Source: Planctomycetota bacterium (GTDB lineage Bacteria > Planctomycetota > SZUA-567 > H5-PLA8). From it: a stretch of 64,000 nucleotides of DNA. The stretch is taken from NCBI GenBank assembly GCA_015075375.1, contig JABTUM010000001.1, forward strand, positions 739,201 through 803,200, read 5' to 3'. This document shows positions 19,901 through 26,834 of this stretch, piece after piece. The notes beneath the pieces were generated by a model. That model was not told the DNA's origin, ran no database searches, and saw only the letters and a list, made by a program, of their open reading frames with translations. How positions within the stretch are numbered: position 1 is the stretch's first letter; each line of letters starts with the position of its first letter. A program made the translations under genes and the position numbers.

Positions 19901-19998
19901 TGCACGGCACCCAGGTCACCCTTGCGGTCTCCGCAGCCCATAAGGCCTACGGATCCCACCAGGAGCACCCATGCCGCGAAGGTCAAGGATCGACTCAT
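16927..19998 (-). CDS. TPR-secretin lipoprotein, paralogue of the next gene
   Basis: The ATG at 19998 (AAAGGACG upstream) starts a lipoprotein signal ending 'VGLMGCGD', with Cys as the expected lipidated residue; the protein has about 1,023 residues. A long A/P/E/T-rich linker follows, then TPR-like and coiled-coil segments ('AGKKLFDDLYYEKSLEYFEK', 'LYTKGEYTAAERLAGRIL'), an STN-like domain ('FEFVDTPLDEAITFLRSL') and the secretin core ('VPDGGILLIGGLYRNIKF', 'VPFLSDLPVVGRLF'). It has the same domain order as the downstream gene and the same kind of acidic tail ('LFSEEEAKL'), so the two are an old tandem duplication. The lipid anchor could make this the pilotin-independent member of a hetero-oligomeric channel (inference). 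The two genes are 70 bp apart and probably co-transcribed. Confidence 0.9.
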   Translation of the reverse strand: MSRSLTFAAWVLLVGSVGLMGCGDRKGDLGAVHTDASTVAYPEETAAPAEVAAASSSDTGAVAPVEAQPSAVAMQAEPASPSAAPAGETVALPAETSSKPVDVTAPVGETAAQPGTEAAAVETAGQPATEVALAPAAPVGAPVAGPEDEKTPEPAPEPTPAPAPGQETLEDRATRLLEDAKKTRTLDQQAELVQADKLIEAGKKLFDDLYYEKSLEYFEKAVALDPTNRKAQELLAQNRALLGFHKDRLGQKLRDLENVERVKIQASLVALANAFEEARKYEEKGSQIPLELEGSDEEDILATQLEQLRQAQDRYRRVKEIVNWMPPPVDLPEMRRQVDEALLRVRQKLADKDDEISFLRRKRALELAEQTRMRETELFKARIQKLMDQVGDLYTKGEYTAAERLAGRILQLDPFNSDAEGWRRKARASHLRVDAEDIGIQAKEHHMRSWEDVEAANIPYGDLLTYPPNWDEIARRPDRMAIGKTKVDEQWKQDIKKKLQRKVSFEFVDTPLDEAITFLRSLTNVTMIVDPKVLEGGAAPINLRVTDMTLELALEWILRLAELDYALKDNAVFISKRTSLVEDVELRIYDVSDLTQTVPDFPGPDFQLVTVGDDPSGGGGGGPINPFMAPTATAALTPQTIADMIRNRVQPDSWDPNQGTSIEERAGKLVVMQRPEIHALVNHLLSNFRTTARLMVNIESRFLSIREAYLEDIGVEFQGLDPNVLFGDFGDVSRVLSPTPGDPLAVQPRLPGNGDGTPVNVPFPGFTNGPDSLYSGSFSQVGAILNHTLNFFSNDPTTISGRDGANRIRQGGLSAQLTILNNAQVQAFIRALGVRENSTTLVAPRLTVFNTQRAHMFLARQQSYIADYEISGDSYDPIIRQFLVGVVLDVRPTVSSDRRYVTLELRPTVTELANFQTRQIDSFTVQQGGNVIIPILLSFPVQFPELSIQRVRTTATVPDGGILLIGGLYRNIKFNAENGVPFLSDLPVVGRLFRWNVVDNAKTNLAILVSPRIILFSEEEAKL

Positions 19999-20681
19999 CG
20001 GCCGGGACGTCCTTTCTTCTGCGTGTGCTTCGGTCGGCATTCGAGCAGCCCGCCTTAACATCCGTCCCCACGGTAACCAAGCACCAGCCGGCTCAACGAG
20101 CGGCCACAGCGTGGCTCTACCGCACCCCTAGCGGACGCCTGCGGAAATCCAACACCGGACGCAGGCTTACGCCGTCCGCATCACCCCTAAGGGCCAGATC
20201 CTGCACGTGTCTAGATTTTGCAAAAGTCCAACTCTATGCATTTTTCACAATCGGTCAAGCATCAACTGCAACCAACCCGAACCGACTTTTCGCAAGCCGG
20301 TCCATCCCTCGATTTCCTTGTAAGAAAAATGCTCTCAATACTTTCTGACGTTACGCACATGAGAAATCAGAGCCCAATTCCAACGAATCCGAACCTACCA
20401 AGAGGATTTTTTTAGGGTGTTATTTTAGTAATTTATAAGCATATATTTTGGTTTTTATAAGTCACCCATACCTTCCCTTGGGAATCTTTACGGCTCAAAT
20501 AACGCACCTCGTGGCCTCGCTTGGCCTTCCGCACAAGCCCTACCTTATTCACTTCTACCCCTCAGGATTCATGCGACTCCGACCCACGGCGACTTGACAT
20601 TTTCCTCCGCCTATGGAATCTCGAATCTTTCCGGAGCATCTTTGCGGACTGGAAATCGCTCCCCGAAAGAGCAGAGGTTGC
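19999..20681. other. Divergent intergenic region, AT-rich core
   Basis: These 683 bases separate the minus-strand secretin lipoprotein gene from plus-strand ffh. I see no credible gene in them. The half near the lipoprotein gene is G+C-rich and holds a short inverted repeat (GCCTGCG/CGCAGGC). At about 20400-20465 the sequence turns strongly A/T-rich and contains the direct repeat TTTATAAG twice. A consensus -35 box TTGACA lies at 20594-20599 in front of ffh, with only poor -10 candidates downstream. No SRP RNA-like sequence was seen. Confidence 0.6.
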
Positions 20682-22103
20682 ATGTTTGAGACACTGACCG
20701 AATCCCTGGGCTCCTTTTTCTCCAAGATCGGAGCCAAGGGGCGCAAGATCACCGAGACCGATGTAAAGGAAGGCCTGCGTACCGTCCGCATGGCGCTCCT
20801 GGAAGCCGATGTCGCGTTGCCCGTCGTTAAAACCTTTATGGATAAGGTGGGCGAGAAAGCCGTCGGCCAAGCCGTTCTCGAATCCGTCCAGCCCCAAGAA
20901 CAGCTCGTAAAAATCGTTCACGACGAATTGATCGACCTGATGGGCGGCGGCGAAGCGCAGCTCGTCCTGCAGAATCAGGGCCCCACGATCATCATGATGT
21001 GCGGCTTGCAGGGCTCGGGCAAAACCACCACCACCGCCAAGCTCGCCAATCGACTGAAAGCCAAAGGCCGCAAGCCGCTGCTGGTCGCCGCCGACTTGCA
21101 ACGCCCCGCGGCCGTCGCCCAGCTTAAGGTGCTCGGCGAAGACCTCGACGTCCCCGTCTTCAGCGAATCCGGCGTCTCGCCGCCGGACGTCTGCGTCCAT
21201 GCCGTGGCGCACGCCAAGCAGACGGGCCGCGATATCGTGCTTCTCGACACCGCCGGCCGCTTGCATATCGACGACGACTTAATGAAAGAGCTGGAAACCG
21301 TCCAGCAGCGCACGCAGCCGCACGAAATCCTGCTCGTCGTCGACGCCATGGTCGGGCAGGACGCCGTGCAAAGCGCCAAGGAGTTCGACGCGCGCCTGCC
21401 CATCAGCGGCGTGATCCTCACCAAGCTCGACGGCGATGCGCGCGGCGGCGCGGCGCTCTCCGTCAAACACGTCACCGGAAAGCCGATCAAGTTCGTCGGC
21501 GTCGGCGAAAAGCTCGACCGGCTCGAAGAATTCCATCCCGAGCGCATGGCCACGCGCATCCTGGGCATGGGCGATGTCGTCAGCCTCGTCGAGAAGGCTC
21601 AGCAGGTCATCGACCAGGATCAGGCCCAGAAGTTCCAGGACAAGATGCTCAAGGACCGCCTCACGCTGGAAGACTTCCTCACCCAGCTCCGCGCGGTCAA
21701 AAAGATGGGCTCGATCAAGGATCTGCTCGGCATGGTCCCCGGCATGGCCGGGCTCAAGGATCTCGACGCCAGCGACGATCACATCGGCCAGGTCGAAGCC
21801 GTGATCTGCTCGATGACGCCCGAAGAGCGGCGCAACCCGTCGATCATCGGCGCCAGCCGCAAGCAGCGCATCGCGCGCGGGTCGGGCGTCAGCGTCAACG
21901 ACGTCTCGCGCCTCCTCAAACAGTTTGAGGACGTGACCAAGCAGCTCAGTTCGCTGGGCAAGGCCCAGAAATTCGTGGACCGCATGATGCCCGGCCCGGC
22001 CGGCGCGCAGCGTCCCGGCCGTGTCCTCACCGCCGAACAACGCAAAGAGATCAAGAAACGCCGCAAGCTCGAGAAGGAACGCAAGAAGAAGAATCGGCGC
22101 TGA
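20682..22103 (+). CDS. ffh: Signal recognition particle GTPase Ffh
   Basis: The protein has 473 residues, the usual length. Ffh binds SRP RNA and signal sequences and docks with FtsY for co-translational membrane targeting. The N domain is at about 1-90. The GTPase domain has the P-loop 'GLQGSGKTTTTAKLA', 'DTAGRLH' and 'TKLDGDARGGAAL'. The methionine-rich M domain follows ('LLGMVPGMAGLKDL', 'RIARGSGVSV') with a basic tail 'KKRRKLEKERKKKNRR'. I start at the ATG at 20682, which matches family N-termini ('MFETLTESLGSFF'); a longer reading is possible but unlike the family. An M42 peptidase follows after 27 bases. Confidence 0.97.
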   Translation: MFETLTESLGSFFSKIGAKGRKITETDVKEGLRTVRMALLEADVALPVVKTFMDKVGEKAVGQAVLESVQPQEQLVKIVHDELIDLMGGGEAQLVLQNQGPTIIMMCGLQGSGKTTTTAKLANRLKAKGRKPLLVAADLQRPAAVAQLKVLGEDLDVPVFSESGVSPPDVCVHAVAHAKQTGRDIVLLDTAGRLHIDDDLMKELETVQQRTQPHEILLVVDAMVGQDAVQSAKEFDARLPISGVILTKLDGDARGGAALSVKHVTGKPIKFVGVGEKLDRLEEFHPERMATRILGMGDVVSLVEKAQQVIDQDQAQKFQDKMLKDRLTLEDFLTQLRAVKKMGSIKDLLGMVPGMAGLKDLDASDDHIGQVEAVICSMTPEERRNPSIIGASRKQRIARGSGVSVNDVSRLLKQFEDVTKQLSSLGKAQKFVDRMMPGPAGAQRPGRVLTAEQRKEIKKRRKLEKERKKKNRR

Positions 22104-22130
22104 ACCTCAGCCACGTGGAGCCCGAACCCC

Positions 22131-23159
22131 ATGCAATTCCTTAAAGCACTCACCGAAATCGGCGGCGTACCGGGGCGCGAAGAGCGCGTCCGTGCGCTCA
22201 TCAAGAAGGAAGCCGCAGACCTCTTCGACGAATGGGACACCGATGCCATGGGCAACCTGATCGGGGTCAAGCGCGCCGCCAAGCGCGGCAAGAAACCGCC
22301 GCGCAAGGTCATGCTTGCCTGCCACCTCGACGAGATCGGCTTCTACGTGAAGTTCATTGACGACCACGGCTTTCTGCGCCTCCAGAACGTCGGCGGCTTC
22401 GACACGCGCAACCTCTTCAGCCGCCGCGTCATCGTCCAGGGCAAGCGCGATCTCCTGGGCGTGCTCAATCCCAGCGGCAAGCCCATCCACATCGCGTCCG
22501 ACGACGAAAAGAAGAAAACCTACGACGTCGGCGAATTCTACGTCGATCTCTTCCTGCCCAAAAAGGAAGTCGAGAAGCTCGTCCAGATCGGCGACCCCGT
22601 CACGCTTTGGCAGGAAACCGTCGAGATCGGCGACGTCGTCACCGGCAAGTCGATGGACAACCGCATCGCGAGCTGGGTGGCCATCAACGCCATCCGCAAG
22701 GCCGGCGGCAAGAGTCCCTTCGATATCTACTACGTCGGCGCGGCGCAGGAAGAAGTCGGCTGCCGCGGCGCGGGCGTCGCCGCCTTCGGGATCGATCCCG
22801 ACGACGGCATCGCCATCGACACGACCCTCGCCTGCGACACGCCCGGCGTCAGCAAGGACTTGGCCGTCAGCGAGTTCGGCAAGGGCGTGGCCCTAAAGAT
22901 CATGGATGGCGGAAGCATCTCCACTCGCGAACTCTTCGACGAGTTCCTCAAAGTTGCGCAGAAGGGAAAAATTCCGCACCAGATCGAGATTCTGCCGCGC
23001 GGTGGAACCGACGCTTCTTCGATCCAGCGCAGCGGACGGGCCAAGCGCGTTTTCACGCTCTCCGTGCCCACGCGCTACATCCACACCACCACTGAGAGCG
23101 TCCACAAGAAGGATCTTAAGGCGGCGGTGGATGTACTGGCGAAGTGGCTGCAGGACTGA
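22131..23159 (+). CDS. M42 family metallo-aminopeptidase
   Basis: The protein has 342 residues, the family length. M42 enzymes form large tetrahedral cytosolic complexes with two metal ions that trim peptides from the N-terminus. The metal ligands are visible: the His in 'LACHLDEIGFYV', the Asp in 'SMDNRIASWVA' and the Glu pair in 'GAAQEEVGCRGAG'. The segment 'RGGTDASSIQRSGRAK' is also typical. The gene lies between ffh and the ribosomal genes on the same strand, 27 bases after ffh. Older annotations of this family as endoglucanases are not supported here. Confidence 0.92.
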   Translation: MQFLKALTEIGGVPGREERVRALIKKEAADLFDEWDTDAMGNLIGVKRAAKRGKKPPRKVMLACHLDEIGFYVKFIDDHGFLRLQNVGGFDTRNLFSRRVIVQGKRDLLGVLNPSGKPIHIASDDEKKKTYDVGEFYVDLFLPKKEVEKLVQIGDPVTLWQETVEIGDVVTGKSMDNRIASWVAINAIRKAGGKSPFDIYYVGAAQEEVGCRGAGVAAFGIDPDDGIAIDTTLACDTPGVSKDLAVSEFGKGVALKIMDGGSISTRELFDEFLKVAQKGKIPHQIEILPRGGTDASSIQRSGRAKRVFTLSVPTRYIHTTTESVHKKDLKAAVDVLAKWLQD

Positions 23160-23161
23160 GG

Positions 23162-23467
23162 CTATTCCACGACGTGTACGGTCGTCGCCCGCTGGCGCCG
23201 GCGCTGCTCGTTCGCGCTGCCGCCAATAACCCCGAGGTCCGTCAAGATCGCCACCGTGATCAGGATCTTCCACAAGAGCGTGTAGGGCTCGCCGTTCAAA
23301 TCGTGCCACGCGGCGGCGTAGCACAAGGCTGTCCAAGGCATAAACAGAAACCCAAGCAGCGGCATCAGGCCGGTCTGGAAGGCCGGGCCGAACCAGCCGA
23401 TCAGCCACGTCACGAAGATCGCCGCTCGTGGCATGCCCAGCAGAACAAGAAAACAACCGCACGGCAT
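23162..23467 (-). CDS. Small membrane protein of unknown function
   Basis: The protein has 101 residues and three likely transmembrane helices ('IFVTWLIGWFGPAF', 'LLGFLFMPWTALCYAAAW', 'LLWKILITVAILTDLGVIG') with a basic C-terminus. The ATG has AAGGAGGG upstream, with a spacing of about 12, and a TATACT box lies further up (23502-23497 on the minus strand). It is antisense in orientation to its neighbours, and its stop lies 2 bases from the M42 stop. It resembles small conserved inner-membrane proteins, but I cannot name a family. Confidence 0.7.
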   Translation of the reverse strand: MPCGCFLVLLGMPRAAIFVTWLIGWFGPAFQTGLMPLLGFLFMPWTALCYAAAWHDLNGEPYTLLWKILITVAILTDLGVIGGSANEQRRRQRATTVHVVE

Positions 23468-23496
23468 GAGAGGTCGGCCCTCCTTAACGCGGAATG

Positions 23497-23502
23497 GAGT
23501 AT
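23497..23502 (-). promoter_or_regulatory. Candidate -10 box (TATACT) for the small membrane protein
   Basis: On the minus strand TATACT lies 30 bases from the ATG, leaving room for a short leader with the AAGGAGGG site. No good -35 box is visible. Confidence 0.35.
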
Positions 23503-23597
23503 AGCGCGTAATTCAGAGCGCCTTTCGAGATTACACATAGTGCATATTCTTGTATCGGAACCCGGTATCCTCGGATTCGATAACCGGCGAACGGGAA

Positions 23598-23625
23598 TTG
23601 ACTTGGGCGCGCCGGTAACTACACT
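23598..23625 (+). promoter_or_regulatory. Sigma70-type promoter of the rpsP operon
   Basis: TTGACT (23598-23603) and TACACT (23620-23625) are separated by 16 bases. Each box differs from consensus in one or two positions. It predicts transcription from about 23632 and a leader of about 95 bases before rpsP. Confidence 0.7.
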
Positions 23626-23725
23626 CTGATGCCCTTGTGCGTGGAGCTTTGTCGGCGGGCGCCGGCTGGGCGACCCGAGGGGGTTTGTTGGGCTTGCGAG
23701 CCGGATGCCTGGGAGGTGTCGGGAC

Positions 23726-24034
23726 GTGGTAAAGATTCGATTGCTTCGGACGGGCCGGCGCAACGCCGCGCAGTACCGCATTGTGTTGACCGATGCGCGC
23801 GTCAAACGCCAAGGTCGTTACCTCGAGAAGTTGGGCAACTACGACCCTACCGCGACCAGCGATGACAAGAAGGTGCTGATCGACAAGGATCGCGTGCAGC
23901 ATTGGCTCAGCCACGGCGCGCAGCCGACCGAGTCGGTCGTGCATCTGCTGAAGAAGGTGGGACTCAACGTCCTCGAAGCGACCCGGCAGGCGCACGAAAA
24001 GCGCCGCGCGAAGGCCAAGAAGAAATCCGCGTAA
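23726..24034 (+). CDS. rpsP: 30S ribosomal protein S16
   Basis: The protein has 102 residues from the GTG at 23726, which follows GGGAGGTG and gives the family N-terminus ('VVKIRLLRTGRRNAAQYRIV'). The core ('GRYLEKLGNYDPTA', 'DRVQHWLSHGAQPTESV') is clearly S16. The C-terminus has a lysine/arginine-rich extension. It heads an operon with trmD and rplS. The usual rimM gene between rpsP and trmD is missing. Confidence 0.97.
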   Translation: MVKIRLLRTGRRNAAQYRIVLTDARVKRQGRYLEKLGNYDPTATSDDKKVLIDKDRVQHWLSHGAQPTESVVHLLKKVGLNVLEATRQAHEKRRAKAKKKSA

Positions 24035-24078
24035 GCGGCCGCGAACCATAGGGCGGCCGGCATCAGGGGCCCCCGGCG

Positions 24079-24816
24079 ATGCGCGTCGACGTCATCACGA
24101 TCTTTCCCGAGATGTTCGCGGGCGTGGTTTCGACCTCGATCTGGCGTATTGCGCAGGAGAAGGGATTGCTGCAGGTCGTCCTCACCGACCTGCGCGAGTA
24201 CACGACCGACAAGCACCATAAGGTGGACGACCGGCCTTTCGGCGGCGGCCCTGGAATGGTCCTGAAGGTCGAACCGGTGGTGCGGGCGGCGCGAGCGGTT
24301 CAGGCGCAGCAGCCCGGGCAGCCGGGACGGGTTTTGCTGATGTGCCCGCAGGGGCGGGTCTTCGATCAGGCTCTGGCGCGGGAGTTGGCGGGCGAGGAGC
24401 GGCTGATTCTGATCGCTCCGCGCTACGAGGGTTACGACGAACGGATCGTCGAGATTCTCGGAGCGGAACGCGTCTCGATCGGCGACTACGTGCTCACCGG
24501 CGGCGAGTTGCCGGCGATGGTGGTCATCGATGCCGTCGCGCGCCTGCAGCCGGGTGTGCTGGGCGACGAGGAGAGCGTCGTCTGGGAGTCGTTCGGAGAG
24601 GAAAACGGCGGACTGCTGGAGTATCCGCAGTACACGCGTCCGGCGGAATTCGAGGGCCGCAGCGTTCCCGAAGTGCTCGTCAGCGGGGACCACGGCAAAG
24701 TGGAACGGTGGAGGCGGGAGCAGGCGCGGGAACGTACCGCGCGGATGCGTCCCGACCTGATCGAAAACCAGGAACCAGGGGACGGTGCTAACCGCTCCGC
24801 CCCGCCCGAGAGGTAG
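24079..24816 (+). CDS. trmD: tRNA (guanine37-N1)-methyltransferase
   Basis: The protein has 245 residues. TrmD methylates G37 next to the anticodon using S-adenosylmethionine and prevents frameshifting. The start 'MRVDVITIFPEMF' and the motifs 'DDRPFGGGPGMVLK', 'LIAPRYEGYDERI', 'IGDYVLTGGELPAM' and 'LQPGVLGDEES' are those of the SPOUT/trefoil-knot enzyme TrmD. It is the second gene of the rpsP-trmD-rplS operon, 44 bases after rpsP; rplS starts 7 bases later. Confidence 0.97.
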   Translation: MRVDVITIFPEMFAGVVSTSIWRIAQEKGLLQVVLTDLREYTTDKHHKVDDRPFGGGPGMVLKVEPVVRAARAVQAQQPGQPGRVLLMCPQGRVFDQALARELAGEERLILIAPRYEGYDERIVEILGAERVSIGDYVLTGGELPAMVVIDAVARLQPGVLGDEESVVWESFGEENGGLLEYPQYTRPAEFEGRSVPEVLVSGDHGKVERWRREQARERTARMRPDLIENQEPGDGANRSAPPER

Positions 24817-24823
24817 GCAGGCC

Positions 24824-25270
24824 ATGTCCCGAAATAAACTGATGCAGATCGTGGAAAGCACCCAACTCACCAAGGGGCGCGATGTTTTTAACATCGGCGA
24901 TACCGTCGACATCCACGTCAAGATCGTGGAAGGCGACAAGCAGCGCATCCAGATCTTCACCGGCACGGTGATCTCGATGAACGGGCACGGCACCAATGCC
25001 TCGTTCACCGTCCGCCGCTTGGTCGGGGCGCAGGGTGTGGAGCGCGTCTTCCCGCTGCATAGCCCCAGCATCGACAAGATCGAAGTCAAGCGCCGCGGCC
25101 GCGTGCGCCGCAGCAAGCTGTACTACCTGCGCGACCGCATCGGCAAGGCCACCAAGGTGACCGAGAAGCGCGGACTGGCCCTGGCCACGAGCGACGCGCC
25201 GAACGACGATCCGCGTGGCGAGGCCGTCAAGCCGGTGCAGGCGCCCAAAAAGCCCAGCGCGGACGCCTGA
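24824..25270 (+). CDS. rplS: 50S ribosomal protein L19
   Basis: The protein has 148 residues from the ATG at 24824 (GAGAGGTAGGCAGG upstream). The L19 signature is complete: 'FNIGDTVDIHVKIVEGDK', 'IQIFTGTVISMNGHG', 'ERVFPLHSPSIDKIEVKRRG' and 'KLYYLRDRIGKATK'. A 30-residue low-complexity tail ('EAVKPVQAPKKPSADA') makes it longer than the usual 115-120 residues. It ends the rpsP operon or continues into a small membrane protein gene 16 bases downstream. Confidence 0.97.
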   Translation: MSRNKLMQIVESTQLTKGRDVFNIGDTVDIHVKIVEGDKQRIQIFTGTVISMNGHGTNASFTVRRLVGAQGVERVFPLHSPSIDKIEVKRRGRVRRSKLYYLRDRIGKATKVTEKRGLALATSDAPNDDPRGEAVKPVQAPKKPSADA

Positions 25271-25286
25271 GTACCGGCGCGCTTTC

Positions 25287-25652
25287 GTGTCTGCTCCGGC
25301 GCCCCCGCAACGCCCGGATCGGTTTGGCCCGCCGGGCCTGCCGCAACCGCTGCCCGAACAGCCCGCGCCGCCCAGCACTGCGCGGCTTCTGACTGAAACC
25401 CTCGTTGCGCTTGCCGCATTCGTGTCGTGCTGGGCGTTGATGACCGGCGCGACGCACTGGGCGTGGTGGGCCGGCGCGCTGGGCTGCGGTGCTGCGCTGG
25501 GTATCTTCCTGATCCTGAAGCTGCGCGGCATAAAAGCGCTCGTGCCACCGGTGGAACTCCCGCCCGCGCGCCCGCTTCCGGGCGGCTCGCCGCACGGCCG
25601 CAAACTCTCGAAGCCGCCGCTTGGCGGCGAAGATTCCAGCGGCCCCGAATGA
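25287..25652 (+). CDS. Small two-helix membrane protein, unknown
   Basis: Starting at the GTG at 25287, the frame encodes 121 residues: a proline-rich N-terminus, two hydrophobic helices ('ETLVALAAFVSCWALM', 'WAGALGCGAALGIFLIL') with a short loop, and a proline/lysine-rich tail. The hydrophobic pattern and its place 16 bases after rplS support a real gene. I know no family. The start is uncertain, because no clear ribosome site is visible. Confidence 0.5.
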   Translation: MSAPAPPQRPDRFGPPGLPQPLPEQPAPPSTARLLTETLVALAAFVSCWALMTGATHWAWWAGALGCGAALGIFLILKLRGIKALVPPVELPPARPLPGGSPHGRKLSKPPLGGEDSSGPE

Positions 25653-25772
25653 CCGTCGCGGTGTACTATTAAGTACCGCCCCCGCTCATTTGGTCTTGCG
25701 TAAGCGCGGGAGGCCGCGCAAACTCGTAAGGCCGAATTCGTTCGAGTCCACTCTTGGGAGGCCGCCAGTCCC

Positions 25773-26807
25773 GTGGCCGAGGTATCGTCCCCCAGTTCAA
25801 CCGACAGCATGGGCCTGAGCGGCCGGGGCGTGGAGATTTCGCGCCAGACCCAGCTCCCGCTCTCCAAAGCCATCGAGATCAGCCTCAATTCGGTCAAGAT
25901 CCGCTTCTGGCGCAGTCTGATCACAGCCGGCGGCGTGGTGCTTGCGATCATGTTTCTGATGGCTACGCTCACCCGCGGCGAAGTCATCGACGGGCTCAAG
26001 CGCGACCTCCCGCCCGCTCTCGCCGAACTCCAAAAAGCCTCCGCACCCGCGCGAAAAGACTTGCTGGCCAAACTCGAAGGCATGAAAAAGGCCGGCCTCA
26101 AGGTCGACTCGCCGCTGCGCGAACTTCGCGCCGGCGACGCCGACCGTTCCATGCAGCTCTGGAACGACGCGCTCGACAAAGACGAACAGATCAGGACGCA
26201 TGCCGAAGCGCAGAACGTCCTCGCCGAGTTGCAGGTCCTGACCCAATCCGGGCAGCGCTACAAAGGGATGGAGAAGCTGCGCCTCGAATTGATCAAGAGC
26301 GGTGAGAACGTGCTCAGCGCCGAGCAGTACACGGAGATGACCGCCGCGCAGGGGCAAGGAATGGCCGCCGCGGCCGTCGCCGACAAGGAGCATGAAGAAG
26401 CCCAGGCGCGCAACCGCTGGCTGATCGGCCTCGCGCTCCTCGTCGCTCTCGTCGGTATCACCAATTCGATGCTCATGTCGGTCACAGAACGCTTCCGCGA
26501 GATCGGCACGATGAAGTGCTTGGGCGCGCTCAACGGCTTCATCGTCCGGCTCTTCCTGATCGAATCGTCCATGCAAGGTTTCATCGGCACCACCTTGGGA
26601 GTCATCCTGGGCTTGGCCATGAGCTTCGGGAAGCTGTATTGGGAATACGGTTCGGGCGCGGTGGAATTCCTGCCGTGGTCGGGCCTGTTGGGCTGGATCG
26701 GCGTGGCGCTGGGCATCGGCACCGCGATTGCCGTCGTCGGCGCGGTCTATCCGGCGGTGGTTGCCGCCAAGATGGAACCGGTCGTCGCCATGCGCGTTGA
26801 TCAGTAA
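25773..26807 (+). CDS. FtsX/MacB-like ABC transporter permease
   Basis: The protein has 344 residues from a GTG preceded by GGGAGG. Layout: a cytoplasmic N-terminus with 'IEISLNSVKIRFWRSLITAG' (typical of MacB/FtsX permeases), helix 1 (about 48-65), a helical extracytoplasmic region of about 150 residues, then three helices carrying the FtsX domain ('MLMSVTERFREIGTMKCLGA', 'FLIESSMQGFIGTTLGVILG') and the ending 'AKMEPVVAMRVDQ'. The loop is coiled-coil-like rather than the MacB periplasmic fold. No ABC ATPase gene lies next to it, which is unusual. Confidence 0.85.
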   Translation: MAEVSSPSSTDSMGLSGRGVEISRQTQLPLSKAIEISLNSVKIRFWRSLITAGGVVLAIMFLMATLTRGEVIDGLKRDLPPALAELQKASAPARKDLLAKLEGMKKAGLKVDSPLRELRAGDADRSMQLWNDALDKDEQIRTHAEAQNVLAELQVLTQSGQRYKGMEKLRLELIKSGENVLSAEQYTEMTAAQGQGMAAAAVADKEHEEAQARNRWLIGLALLVALVGITNSMLMSVTERFREIGTMKCLGALNGFIVRLFLIESSMQGFIGTTLGVILGLAMSFGKLYWEYGSGAVEFLPWSGLLGWIGVALGIGTAIAVVGAVYPAVVAAKMEPVVAMRVDQ

Positions 26808-26834
26808 GGTGCCCGCCGGATCGAGGACGCCGAC

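Noticed and set aside
14022..19998. Complete type II secretion or type IV pilus system.
   Set aside because: Only secretin-like proteins are present; no GspE/PilB ATPase, GspF/PilC, pilin or prepilin peptidase is found in the window.
19999..20681. SRP RNA gene next to ffh.
   Set aside because: No sequence like the conserved SRP RNA tip loop (GGAA/asymmetric loop region) was seen; synteny alone is not evidence.
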